From contig CM034546.1 in the NCBI GenBank assembly GCA_020055645.1, forward strand, positions 83,452,001 to 83,516,000: a stretch of DNA of 64,000 nucleotides, read 5' to 3'. Below are positions 23,253 to 34,534 of the stretch, one piece after another. Below the pieces are notes generated by a model. It worked only from the letters and a program-made list of their open reading frames with translations. It searched no databases and was not told the origin of the DNA. The first letter of the stretch is position 1. Each line of letters starts with the position of its first letter. This stretch comes from Tomocerus qinae (lineage: Eukaryota > Arthropoda > Collembola > Entomobryomorpha > Tomoceridae). The position numbers were made by a program, and so were the translations under genes.

Positions 23253-23375
23253 AGGTACAAATAGCATAATGACTTAATGGCACAAATGGCATAATGACTT
23301 AATGGCACAAAAGGCATAATGACTTAATGGCACAAAAGGCATAATGACTTAATGGCACAAATGGCATAATGACAC
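23253..23375. repeat. Tandem repeat, 25-bp unit
   Basis: About 4.5 copies of GGCACAAA(T/A)GGCATAATGACTTAAT. It begins shortly after CTGGCTAGTGGCCAGGTAC and runs straight into the next array. Confidence 0.9.
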
Positions 23376-23880
23376 ATTTTCTTTAAATTTACAAAATTTT
23401 AAAGCAAATAAATCGTTTTTCCATGAGACTTTTCATTAAGGTAATAAAACCAGCGCATCTCAATACCTTGCTTAAAAATAATGCAAAACTCATTGACACA
23501 TTTTCTTTAAATTTACAAAATCTTAAAGTAGGTAAATCGTTTTTCCATGAGACTTTTGTACCTCAAAACCTTGCTTAAAAATAATACAAAACTCATTGAC
23601 ACATTTTCTTTAAATTTACAAAATCTTAAAGTATGTAAATCGTTTTTCCATGAGACTTTTCATTAAAGTAATAAAACCAGCGCATCTCAAAACCTTGCTT
23701 AAAAATAATGCAAAACGCATTGACACATTTCCTTTTAATTTACAAAATCTAAAAATAATTCCAAACTAGTTGACACATTTGCTTTAAATTCCCAACATCT
23801 TAAAGTAGGTAAATCGTTTTTCTTACACATTTTCTTGAATTTACAAAACCTTATTGGTAGATCGTTTTTTCAAGATTTTT
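23368..23880. repeat. Tandem repeat, about 105-125 bp unit
   Basis: Four to five degenerate copies beginning TTGACACATTTTCTTTAAAT and containing AATCGTTTTTCCATGAGAC and CCAGCGCATCTCAA. Copies differ by internal deletions. Confidence 0.85.
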
Positions 23881-24529
23881 CTTATTTAGTGACCAGATTA
23901 GCGGATTGTTATTTTCAATAAAGGAATTATAAAATTTGAGGGAACCCATTACATTACATTAGAAGCAAAAAATACATTTAAAAATCTACTAATATAATGT
24001 AGTGGCGTTGTTTATCCAATAAAATAAGGATTTACAATCAGAGTATAAAGTCGGCATGTCGTAAATTATTTTCAAATGCCGCATGCCGTAAAAGCCGTAA
24101 AATACATAATACACATCATAGACAGTTTAATGGTAATTTTCAAATAATGGAAAAACAACAAAGATAATTTCGATCATTTTATAATAAATCATAACTGCCA
24201 TAAGTTATAAAATGAGTATTCCCTTTTCAAAGCTCTTCAGTCTCTATAAGTGCCATATAATGATGTTAATAAAAATTATTGATTTATAAAATTACTGTTA
24301 GCGTGTTATTTCTCACTTCCCACATCAATTTTATGCATATAAACAGCTAAAAACTTAAAAAACAATTTACGGCATTTACGGCACACTCGACACCTTGTTT
24401 ACAATAATATTGATGAGATAAAGATATTACGAAATAAAGTACAAAGTGTAGTAAATAAAATTATCAGGACAGATCGGCAAGCACGTCTGCTCTGAAGCAC
24501 TCACTCAACCCAACTCCTGACCCAAATAA

Positions 24530-25210
24530 TAGTGACCCAATTGTGGTTGACTCAAATAATATCGACTCTATTATTGTTGCATGCCTAAATAATATCAACC
24601 GAATTATTGTTAACCCAAATAATTTCGGCCCAATTGTTTTAGACTCAAATAATTTCAACCCAGGTGTTTTAGACCCAAAAAATTTCGACCCAGGTGTTTT
24701 AGACCCAAATAATTTCGACTTAATTGTTTTAGACCCAAATAATTTAGAACCAATTGTTTTAGACCCAAATAATTTAGAACCAATTGTTTTAGACCCAAAT
24801 AATTTAGAACCAATTTGTTTTAGACCCAAATAATTTAGAACCAATTGTTTTAGACCCAAATAATTTAGAACCAATTGTTTTAGACCCAAATAATTTAGAA
24901 CCAATTGTTTTAGACCCAAATAATTTAGAACTAATTGTTTTAGACCCAAATAATTTAGAACCAATTGTTTTAGACCCAAATAATTTAGAACTAATTGTTT
25001 TAGACCCAAATAATTTAGAACTAATTGTTTTAGACCCAAATAATTTAGAACTAATTGTTTTAGACCCAAATAATTTAGAACTAATTGTTTTAGACCCAAA
25101 TAATTTAGAACTAATTGTTTTAGACCCAAATAATTTCAACCCAAATGTTTTAGCCCCAAATTTTGCTGACCCATTTTTTTTAGACCCAAATTTGGCTGAA
25201 CTAATTGTTA
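24530..25210. repeat. Tandem repeat, 30-bp unit
   Basis: About 22 copies of AATTGTTTTAGACCCAAATA plus ATTTAGAACC, more diverged at both ends and nearly identical in the middle. One copy near 24814 has an extra T. Because 30 is a multiple of 3, all frames stay open and give repetitive frames of over 200 codons on the minus strand; nothing else supports coding. Confidence 0.95.
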
Positions 25211-25679
25211 TTGGCCGAAATTTTATTTACTTTTCATCAATTCCTCAAATCCCACGTTATATATATGGTTTATGCCACATTTTTGTTTATGTGATCCTAA
25301 TGTAACCAATTTTGCCACTGGCCACTGGCAAAAGCATTCCTTCACTCACTATCACGCAGCTTCTCCATCTATGCCGTGGCATATACCTCCTCCATCCGTG
25401 GAAAAGCTACGCTTGAGTGGAATAAACTACCATTTTCTTTGATTATCTTATTTTTTACACTTCGTTAAGTGCTTTTAAATCCTTTAATTAAAAAATATAA
25501 ATAGAGAGATGAACTTGTGACAAGTACAAAACATCCTGAGGTTATATGACCAACCTGTGCAGAGCTATGTAGTACAGAAGTCAAAAACTCCACGGATGGA
25601 GGAAGCTACTCATTTAAGGATTAAGTGTTGTTTATTGGCTAATTTCATGTTAGTGACATTGTGACCCAGAAAAATTTGA

Positions 25680-25885
25680 CCTAAGCTGACTTAGCCACTT
25701 GACAAGAATACAAGCTGTATTTGTCTAGAAAAACTTGACCTAAGCTGGCTTTGCCACTTGACAAGAAGCTGTATTTGTCTAGAAAAACTTGACCTAAGCT
25801 GGCTTTGCCACTTGACAAGAAGCTGTATTTGTCTAGAAAAACTTGACCTAAGCTGACTTTGCCACTTGACAAGAATACAAGATGT
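25680..25885. repeat. Tandem repeat, 54-bp unit
   Basis: About 3.7 copies of a unit starting CTTGACAAGAAGCTGTATTT and containing ACTTGACCTAAGCTGGCTTT. The outer copies carry a small insertion (AGAATACAAG). Confidence 0.9.
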
Positions 25886-25892
25886 ATTATTT

Positions 25893-26300
25893 CCTATGGT
25901 TCAAATGTTGTGGCCTCGGCCTATTTTGGAAGAGGGGCCTGTACCCATCATGTACCGTAGATAAAGGTTAATTCTCTTATTAGAAGATCAAGCTATGTTT
26001 CTCATATGGATAATACTTAGAACTTATCCAGGCACTTAGCCTATGGTTCAAATGTTGTGGCCTCGGCCTATTTTAGGAGAGGGGCCTGTACCCATGATGT
26101 AGCTCAGATAATTGTTAATTCTCTTATTGGACGTGCAAGTTATATGTTTCTCATATGGATCATGTTTAGGACATATTCAGGCACCTAGCCTATGGTTCAA
26201 ATGTTGTGGCCTCCGCCTAATTTGGGAGAGGGGGTGTACCCAGCATGTAGTGTAGATAAGGGTTAATTCCTCTATCGGACGAGCTAGGTATGGTGGACCG
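25893..26300. repeat. Tandem repeat, 147-149 bp unit
   Basis: Copies begin CCTATGGTTCAAATGTTGTG at 25893, 26040 and 26189; the third is incomplete. It directly follows the 54-bp array. Confidence 0.92.
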
Positions 26301-26305
26301 ACGTC

Positions 26306-27300
26306 TCAACGCTTAGTGCTCACAATGGGCAGAGCGGAGACGCCTGATTCCCCAATATATTCTGATGCTTGGCCAAGGAGGAGAAACCAGTAATTAAATG
26401 AGTGAAGACCCTGAGCGTTCTTCAACTCAAACTTGTAAAATATTTGATTTTGATATATGAAGGAAAGTGCAGGAATAATTTTGTAGTATAACAGTCTGAA
26501 CGCCTTTTCCAATTGTGAACATTTAGTTTATTGAAATAATTAGCGATAATTGTTTTTACACATTGTGATGAAGTAGGCAATATTGGTTCAGGACCAAAAA
26601 CTACCATTTTTGTGGATTCTTTGGCTAGTGTATCAGCCTCTTCATTTCCTATAATGCCAGTATGGCTTGACACCCATTGTAGGGTGACAGATGTATTTTC
26701 TGAAAGTTTATGCAAAGCTCTAAAACATTCAAGAATTGGGGCTGAATAGGTATAATTATCGTCAAGGGCCTTTAAACAACTAAGAGAATCGCTGTAAATG
26801 ACTACTTCGTCTCTCCAGTCCAGCTCAGTAATTCTGGATGTGACCATAAAAATAGCTACCAGTTCCGCTTGAAACACAGTAGAATGTTGTCCTAAGCATT
26901 GTTGCATAATGATGTGGCTATCGTTGCAACCAATAATTCCAGCACATCCTGTTAAACTATCAATTTTTGACCCGTCTGTATAACAGACTAACCTTTGGTG
27001 TGAATGTTGGAGAAAGACAGGGTTTCCTGTATCTAGTACAGTGAAGTTTTTTCCCATAAGGGCAGTTAAAGGAATTTCATCCATGAGAAATTCCAACTCA
27101 GGCAATTGTCTTAAGAGATTTGTAGCAAGATCAACATGTGTTAATCTTTTCAGACTCTCTCTACCATGCCAGGGTAGCCATTTTCCAGTGCGGCGCAGTC
27201 GATGCGCCGTTGAAACAGCTAATTTAGTGAGGAATATGTCTATAGGCTCAATACATACTATACATTCTAAAGCAGCAGTAGGTGTACTATGCATAACACT
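26306..27300 (-). pseudogene. LINE ORF2 fragment with RNase H domain (I/R1-like)
   Basis: The minus-strand frame 27294-26422 (290 codons) begins with the post-RT segment (PTAALECIVCIEPIDIFLTK, then AHRLRRTGKW). It is followed by an RNase H domain: CYTDGSKIDSLTGCAG (first catalytic Asp), VFQAELVAIF (Glu), VIYSDSLSCLKAL (Asp) and LQWVSSHTGIIGNEEADTLA (His and the final Asp). RNase H in ORF2 is typical of I, R1, LOA and related LINE clades. A frame change near 26420-26510 and the lack of a reverse transcriptase make it a 5'-truncated dead copy. On its right it meets a decayed gypsy element. Confidence 0.85.
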
Positions 27301-27499
27301 AGAGGGTCATGAGACAGGCCAAGCGTTGGACTTTAACCATTGTTGTCATTCTGGATTTGTTGTGAATAGCTGATAGCCGCGAACAACTTGCGTAGGACAT
27401 AGCAGGTCATACTACTGCTGTATATAGCCATAAAGTGATTTTTGGGGATAAGCCCCAAGTATTACCGATAGATATGCACACATATACAACAAAAATAGG

Positions 27500-29850
27500 A
27501 AATTAATAAAGTCCACATATAAATTGTACGGCGCTCGCAATTCCTTGCAATTTTTGCATTCTTCTCCTTTTGCCAATTAAATCCGAAGGTACTACAAAGT
27601 ACAAACCCAAATCTGTCAATAGGATTGGTAGATCGACTACTCCTTCTGACCTCAGTTCCGTCTGATTCTTCCGTACTAGAATTTACTGTACTTACTTCTG
27701 GAGGTGGGTTGATCGTACCCTCATCTGGAGGTGGTTTTACTCTAGGGGTACCTACTGGAGTACCAAATTGCTCCTGACCACTTTCAGGACTCTGCGCAAT
27801 ACTTTCTGCACTTCACTATTTACAATACTTTCATCAAAAATTGTACTTACATTAGATAAATACCCAACAACATTAGAAGTATTTCCCGCAATAATTGTAT
27901 TAATTTCATCCAAATTAACAATAGAATTAGCTGAATTAGCTCCCAAATTAACACTAGAATTAGCTCCCAAATTAACACTAGAATTAGCTCCCAAATTAAC
28001 ACTAGAATTAGCTCCCAAATTAACACTAGAATTAGCTCCCAAATTAACACTAGAATTAGCTGAATTAGCTCCCAAATTAACACTGTTTTCCCCTTGAGTT
28101 TCAAACAAACTCTGATCACTCATTACATTCTCAGACACATTCATACTTACATTTTCACTCCCAGACGTCAAACGACACTTTCATGATCTTTACTGTCTCG
28201 ACTAGTACTTTCACTAGTTAAGCGATGACTTTCCGTTGATATTATGTCGCTATTCCTTTGTGCATTCTCTCCTCTCGATTCTAAGATGTTATTACCCGTG
28301 GTATGATTCGTAGATGATAAATTGTGCTCTAATGGACCATTGAAGTCCTCTTTGTTCAACCCACGAGATATTTCGGTATAAACCGTGGCGTCCCTTACGT
28401 TTCCCGTATCATCATGTATCTAAGTCATTACAAGACAAAATAGGAGTCAATGTTACCGATGAAGAATTAGTTAGCAAATTAGAAACGATTTCCACAGATT
28501 TTAAATGCCTTACATTTTCCTCTCTAGTTTTACCCTTGGTAGCTTCACGCTCGTCAGAAATAAGATCTAATTGATTCTGTTTGTTCTAAGACTGAAAATG
28601 GACCTTTCCAGTGTACCAACCTCTTGGCAACTTTTCCTGGCATGCGCCAAAAATTCGCTATCCAGACCTTATCTCCTATATTATAATGTCTAAGTTTGTG
28701 TTTCTCGTCCCAACGCACTTTCTGCAGATGTTGAAATTTGTCTGCGATTTTTAGCGATCTGTTGAGCTCGCCGAGCTCTCGTCTTCATAATATTTGGCTC
28801 TTCGTCACCTGCCCTATCCTGAATAGTAGGAGTAAATGCGTTGCAAGGCAATCTGGGCTCTCTAGCATGCAATAAACAGTAAGGTGAGTACTGATTAACA
28901 CCATGAACCGTATTGTATTGAACCACTCTATGTAAATATTTGTCCCATCATTGATATGTTCATTCACATGTTTTGCAATTATATTCTTTATGACACCGTT
29001 AGGACGGTCAACAACTCCGTTCGTTTGAGAATTATATGCCGAAGTATGAATTAAATGAAGGTGGTATTTATCGCAAAACTCTTGGAAATCATTCGACAAA
29101 TTAGTCCCTCTGTCCGTCAGAATCTCTCTTGTACATGAATGATGAGAAGAATATTTCATTCCCTCTGTCAAGACTTTAATTGCATGTTTAGTATCAGTTC
29201 CATTTACCGGGAAAATATCTACGAAACGCGTACGATGATCCATCACAACTAATAAATACTGATTCTGTCTAGGAAATTGTGTCGTAGGAAATGGACCAAT
29301 GAGATCAATCCCTTCTCTATCATATGGTAAATCTGGAGTTGGAATAGGTTTAACTGAGCCTGGGGCCGAACCAACCCTCCGATTATACTGCTGACAAATC
29401 TGACAGCAAAATCAAACTGTCTAGTGTGTTTGTACATTTTCTTCCACTAATACCTAGATTTAATAATATCTAGATTTAATTGGACACCAAGTCCCAGATG
29501 CATAGCACAATTTTCATGTACTTCTTTCCTTAGCCCATGAGGAACTACTAAACGCCACATTTTTTCGTCTTCAGATTCTCCTGCCTTATACAACAAACCA
29601 TTTATCATAGTATATGAATCGTATTTTGGATCTACGTCAAATGTATCCATCCAACGTACATTTATCAAATCAGATATTATAACCTTTGAACCCGGATCGG
29701 TTTTCTGTTTATGTTCCCATTCATAAAGTTGATCAAGCCACAAAAATGATCGCCACAATTAAGTCTGAAACCGACGTTAAACCGAATACGATTTGACTCA
29801 AAGCTAAAGGATACCTTGATAAAGCGTCAACATGACGTCAACGTCACTAG
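27500..29850 (-). pseudogene. Decayed Ty3/gypsy pol (integrase to C-terminal tail)
   Basis: Minus-strand frames in pieces match the better-preserved element at 61043-64000 in the same order. About 29760-29450 holds the pre-integrase segment. About 29440-29250 holds the zinc-binding region and start of the core. About 29246-28790 holds the integrase core, with RFVDIFPVNGTDTKHAIKVL and REILTDRG, and with the catalytic Glu context changed to VVDRPNG (intact copy IVERSNK). About 28170-27520 is the serine-rich tail. Many frameshifts and stops are present. The match ends near 27500, so the downstream zinc-knuckle ORF of the intact element is missing. Confidence 0.85.
27926..28085 (-). repeat. 24-bp minisatellite inside decayed gypsy pol tail
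   Basis: Five to six copies of GCTCCCAAATTAACACTAGA plus ATTA, in frame on the minus strand as an 8-residue NSSVNLGA unit. The copy at 61043-64000 has only single SVNVSE/INLEN-like motifs here, so the array arose after the two copies split. Confidence 0.9.
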
Positions 29851-30179
29851 TGCATGAACCTAACATGAAATTATGGTGAGTTCATGTTTTATTTTTCTCT
29901 ACGGCGTGAGAGTGGGCAGTATTTAGTAAAAGGTAAAAACCTGTAGAGCCAGCCTTAATCCATTAGCAGGAGAGATTTACGCCGGTCGTTACAAAGAACT
30001 TCTTTATCCGCCTGAAATGTGGTCAGATTAAAAACCCGTACAAGAAGAGCAAATGCTTATCTTATCTTATAAATATCATTTTCCATTTGGCAGATCTGAT
30101 CATGGTCTAGAATTGTTGTTAGAAAAAATAACAAATGATGGTATTCTAATAGAAAGTTGTAACTACAGTTAGGTAGCGT

Positions 30180-31666
30180 GGAATAATTTCAATGAATTGT
30201 TTATAGCTTTAGAATCTTCTTTCCTTGAGAATTTAGATTTGAACGCTAGTTTATTCAGATATGAAAAGGAGACGCTAAATATTTTAGATAAATTTCCAAT
30301 GACTAGGAAAAAGTGCAAGGCAAGGAATGTGCTACAGTTCTCAAATGATATCTCGAAGCAATGCAGGACTAAGAGATAATCTAAAGAAAATTGCAAAAAT
30401 AAAGGTGATTGCAGAGTATTCAAGATACATCCGGGTTTTGTGAAAAGCCTATTGAATAGATCAAAGCGTAAGTATTACGCAAAGAAATTTGAAAATTTTG
30501 AATCGTCAAACGTATGGAATTTGGTTGATGATATCACAGGATTTAGAAGTAAATGTAGAAACCCGATATCGAAGATTTTAACTAACAAGAGATGTAATTG
30601 AGAGCAATGAGGATATATGTAATGCGGTAGCTGATGTATTTATAATCAAAAAAGATTGAACCTATATAGAGAATGAGTTAAATGCTTAAATTGACTCATT
30701 TTGTATAAATTATCATGAAAATTATGAAACAGTGTATGAAATGGAGTGTATCCGAGGCTTTTGTAATCGAAGCTATAAAAGGTCATAATAATCAAAAGAA
30801 TCATATTTGTATTCCAAAGCGTGTATTTAAGGAAATTGCAGATATAATTGTAATTCCACTAGCGGTATTTTTTACGTGCTTCTTTAATTTTTGTATAATT
30901 CGTGCACATTTCAAATCCGCTACGGTATCTGCTTTTATATCAAGGAAAAGGACCACAGTTAGGTGCTAGGAGTTATAGATCGATTGCAAGTGAAACATTA
31001 TTTTGTGTTAAAAATAGTTATATTGAGAGGCTTTGGAACGGAACTACACTTGATATACATCAATTCGGTTTTAAAAAGAATAGGGGGTGTGAAAATGCCC
31101 TTTTTAATTTTAAGCAAAGTGTGAATTATAAGATTAGTAAACTGAATGGTAGAACGGTTGCGGTAATTGTTGACTTGAAATTTGCATTCTACAGTGTGCA
31201 GATAGATTTATTATTAATAAAAATGATAGTGCAATTTAAGGTAAAGACATACATGTTAAGAATATTAAAGAGTCATTTAGATGGTAGCAAAGTTAGGGTA
31301 AAAATGGAGCGTTTTATTTTAAAGAGTACAACTTAGATACCGGGTATTGGAATTAGAATTAAATGTGGACAAAACAAAATATATTATGTTTCACAAAGTT
31401 GGCAATCATAATGTGAAAAATTCTGTATATGATAGTATTAAATTTAACGACGATACTATTGAAAGAGTATTCAAATTTAAATACCTAGGTGTATGGATTG
31501 ACTCCACTCTGACATTTAGATGTAGATACAAGAGTTAGAGTTGCATTGGTGAAGCTGTATTCTTTAAAAAGGCTAGTGACAGTTATGGTTATGTTATTTC
31601 CATGCTATGTAATCTTAATATATGACAATGCAATTAGTGTATGGGTAGTGAAAATGAAGTTACAAT
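30180..31666 (+). pseudogene. LINE reverse transcriptase remnant, left segment
   Basis: Broken + strand frames give a pre-RT segment (RSKRKYYAKKFENFESSNVW near 30455), then IADIIVIPLAVFFTCFFNFC and AHFKSATV. RT blocks follow: FGFKKNRGCENALFNFKQ, AVIVDLKFAFYSVQ (palm), LELNVDKTKYIMFH and IERVFKFKYLGVWIDSTLTF. The catalytic xADD segment is lost between about 31330 and 31350. The fragment breaks at 31666, where a hAT-type miniature element is inserted, and resumes at 31876. Its last block closely resembles the minus-strand LINE at 34535-36170 (IERVFEFKYLGVYLG), so both belong to related families. Confidence 0.75.
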
Positions 31667-31867
31667 CAAGCACGCATGCAGAACTGAGTTTCGGAGGGGG
31701 CTAGATTTCCAATAGATATTTTAAGTATATATATTCGCGTTTTTTGAAGGAAATGAGTCAAAAATGGCCTTAAGATGGCAAATAATCGCGCGGAGAAAAA
31801 TTTCCCATTTTCTTGGATTTCGGGGGGGGGCTTCAGCCCATAAAGCCCATCCCTAAATACGTCCTTT
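31667..31867. mobile_element. hAT-type miniature element, CAAGGACGTAT family
   Basis: Flanked by an exact 8-bp duplication, GTTACAAT, at 31659-31666 and 31868-31875. Termini are CAAGCACGCATGCAGAACTG on the left and CCATCCCTAAATACGTCCTT on the right. It is inserted in a LINE remnant whose reading frame resumes after the duplication. A reversed copy lies at 46796-47021. Confidence 0.9.
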
Positions 31868-31875
31868 GTTACAAT

Positions 31876-31980
31876 TACAACCGATTAAATAGATTCATTA
31901 TTAATTTCTTCTTTTCTCGAAGTAACAAATTCAATGTAAAGGGTATTAAACAATTAAAGCGTACGAGTAATAGATTGAAT
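31876..31980 (+). pseudogene. LINE remnant, middle segment
   Basis: Continues the LINE interrupted at 31666 and is itself cut at 31980 by the minus-strand LINE derivative. Removing the two insertions brings LQLQPIK-like codons back together. Confidence 0.55.
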
Positions 31981-33579
31981 ATTTTATTTATTTATTTATT
32001 TATTTTATTTATGACGGCCCCTGTGAGCTTTAGCCCATGGACCCCTTTAACTATATTGTTACATACATATAGTCCATACCCTAATAAATAGTACAGATTT
32101 TATATAGCTTATATACATTATATATACAATTGTATCTATCTAAGCAAGTAATCTATCTAAGTTAGTGCATCTCTCATATAGGAGCTACCCATAACAAAAA
32201 TATACTTAAACTATAATTTATACCTATGGCCTAGTATACAATTACAATAGTAAATATTGCATTTGGCTTTTGCAAATGTTGTCGTAACCTAAAACCATAT
32301 TCCTTTGTAAAAGTTCTCCGAATAATTCTCTTAGTCTGCAAAACAAAACTTCGCATGTCCACAAATTCACTGTGTGCTCTAGTCAGTCTAGTCAGCAAAA
32401 CAGCAATAAAAATCTCACTCCGGTCATTCTGTAATAATAGAAACAGATTCATATCAACACTAATTGCTATATATACACGTATTGGTGTAGTTCACACACA
32501 ATGAGTTAAATGGAATCCTGTTCATTTAGTTTACACTAAATGTAATCATGTACTCTGCACAAATTCTTGCATAAATTTCCATCTACTCCGAAATAATAAC
32601 CTACTAATCTAGATCCTGCAAATATTCTTTTGTTTCTTTCATGTTTAATGCTGTATACAGATAAACTGCTCAAGATTTTTTGTCCGTCTTCACATGTTAT
32701 TTGTCCATTCAAATCTCTGAGACTATTTACTGTCATCATTTCCTGTTATATGGGCATTCCATATATCGACGCAATCACATTTTTGTAGTTCTAATCTAAT
32801 TTGTGTGGCCCCGTTGCTTATCCTTTCGGCGAGCCTTCCCCCTTAATTGGGATAGGTATAAAATCCATATCTTTAATGTCTTATCTCTCCGGTCCATGCG
32901 TTAAAATCACCTACTACTATAAGTAAAATAAGCAATCCGAAACTCGAAGCTATATTATTTATAACTATATGTCGCCTATTTCTATTAATATTTACAATAA
33001 AATTGTTTGGCTTATCTTTTGACATGTTGACTGGATTGGGACTATCCTGTGGTCTCTCCACCAGTCCGTCGTTGTTCACTCTACGTTTCTTCGTCCTAGC
33101 CTTCTCCCGTGAATATAGTACCGTTCCTTATCCATGTTTTTAGATCGGCATTGCCCTCCTTCCAGATTTTAGAGGTGTCCCTCAAGAGCTTGTCCTCCCT
33201 GGCTCTGAATCTACTCACTCTAAATCATCTTTCAGCTCCTCCATTTCTTCCCACGTCTTTTCTTTCTCATCTTTCAACTCCATGATTAACTGGAACAACT
33301 TAAACATTTTATCTTCGTTTGATAGTTTCCTGAATTCACTTTCCGCTTTTCCAACAATGTCAATTTTTACTTTATTGCTTTTAGTGCCACTCGCCATTTT
33401 CCTTATTTACTTACTTATTTTTTTCATTCAAATCTGTGAGTTTTTTCTCTTTAGTTTTAGGTGTTTTAGCCATGTCTTTGCTGCTGTATTATAAGTACAG
33501 CTTATTCACTCTATCTCTGCTTAAGCTCACGGAGCTAAGTGGGTCACATAACCTCCCCTATGCTGTCTCAACTCGTACC
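31981..33579 (-). mobile_element. Internally deleted LINE derivative with 13-bp target duplication
   Basis: An exact 13-bp repeat, TAATAGATTGAAT, at 31968-31980 and 33580-33592 brackets the insert. On the minus strand it starts with a 5' leader and a short frame, MAKTPKTKEKK, then an ORF1 N-terminus at 33397-33215 (coiled-coil-like MELKDEKEKTWEEMEELKDD), then an AP-endonuclease scrap (VVGDFNAWTG near 32895). The 3' UTR ends in a (TAAA)n tail at 31981-32012. The reverse transcriptase is absent although both ends are present, so this copy moved, or was later deleted, as an internally shortened element of 1.6 kb. Confidence 0.85.
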
Positions 33580-33592
33580 TAATAGATTGAAT

Positions 33593-33800
33593 CAAAGACG
33601 TATTTAGGGATGGATTTCCAGGTGTAATATGGAATCCCAAATACTCAATGCTTTGTGCATTATATGACTTTACGGCATAAACAAGTTAGGCATAAACAAT
33701 GCCTTGCCTATGGACTTGTAACGAACCCTTGTTCATTAATTTTGGTTCAAATCGATCAATAAATTGCTGATATACCGCGCGCTCAATTTGTCTTTATTTC
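33593..33800. other. Right remainder of the interrupted host sequence
   Basis: Resumes after the 13-bp duplication. The minus strand reads SIEYLGFHITPGNPSLNTSL and IERAVYQQFIDRFEPKLMNK in separate frames, coding-like scraps that I cannot assign. The CGTATTTAGGGATGG here resembles the end of the CAAGGACGTAT family. Confidence 0.35.
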
Positions 33801-34020
33801 ATAGTCAGATCAGAAAATGAGCCATAAAAATTTTAATTGTGTTTCCTATAAATTGTAAGCATAATAGTATAAAATATTTTAAACCGCTTCTACCAAATTT
33901 AAGATTTTATGATGAAGTAACTAAAACCAGAAAATAAGCATTAAGGACGGAAATAAATCTATTTCCCATTTATATTCAAATTTACATTTTTCGTATTCCT
34001 TTTTGTTTTGATCACCAATA

Positions 34021-34215
34021 ACAACCGATTTTGATTTTCTGTTGATTTTGATACACAATATTATTTAATTTTGATTTTCAAATTTATAGTCAACATTAAT
34101 CTATTTTAGTCAAAAGTCAGTATATTCAGATTCGAATTTCTGTTAATTTTCATTGTCAACATTAATCAATTTTGATTTTCTGTTAATTTTCATTGTCAAC
34201 ATTAACCAATTTTGA
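34021..34215. repeat. Degenerate tandem repeat, about 40-bp unit
   Basis: Two to four copies of ATTAATCAATTTTGATTTTC followed by TGTTAATTTTCATTGTCAAC. The reverse complement of TTTTGATTTTCTGTTGATTT is the core of the array at 44401-45539, so both derive from related sequence. Confidence 0.7.
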
Positions 34216-34298
34216 TTTTGTTTTTTCGTAACAAATGCTTTTGAAAAGTATGGTGCCTTTTGTTTGCTTGAAAGACATTCGATTCACTCCAAAAGGAT

Positions 34299-34470
34299 GT
34301 GAAAACTAACCCCATTCCATCCAGTCTATCACGACCATCCAGGCTACTGTACCCATCCAGCCCATCATCAACATCCAAGAAATTGCCTCAATCCCATCCA
34401 GCCCATTACCGACATCCAAGTAATTGTCCTTCTAGCCCATCCAAACGTTCGGATGGGATAGTGGATGGGA
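34299..34470. repeat. CATCC-rich degenerate repeat
   Basis: Loose repeats of CCCATCCAGCCCATC and ACATCCAAG. The short Ser/Pro-rich frame here is compositional. Confidence 0.7.
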
Positions 34471-34534
34471 ATAATCTATAGTGAATTGGTATGCAACATG
34501 CTGACAAACATGAAGAATATTTTACTACGCAATT

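Noticed and set aside
24464-25139. Long minus-strand ORFs (221 and 111 codons) of a 10-residue repeat
   Set aside because: They are the translation of a 30-bp tandem repeat whose period is a multiple of three, so several frames stay open at once. There is no non-repeat domain, signal or splice context.
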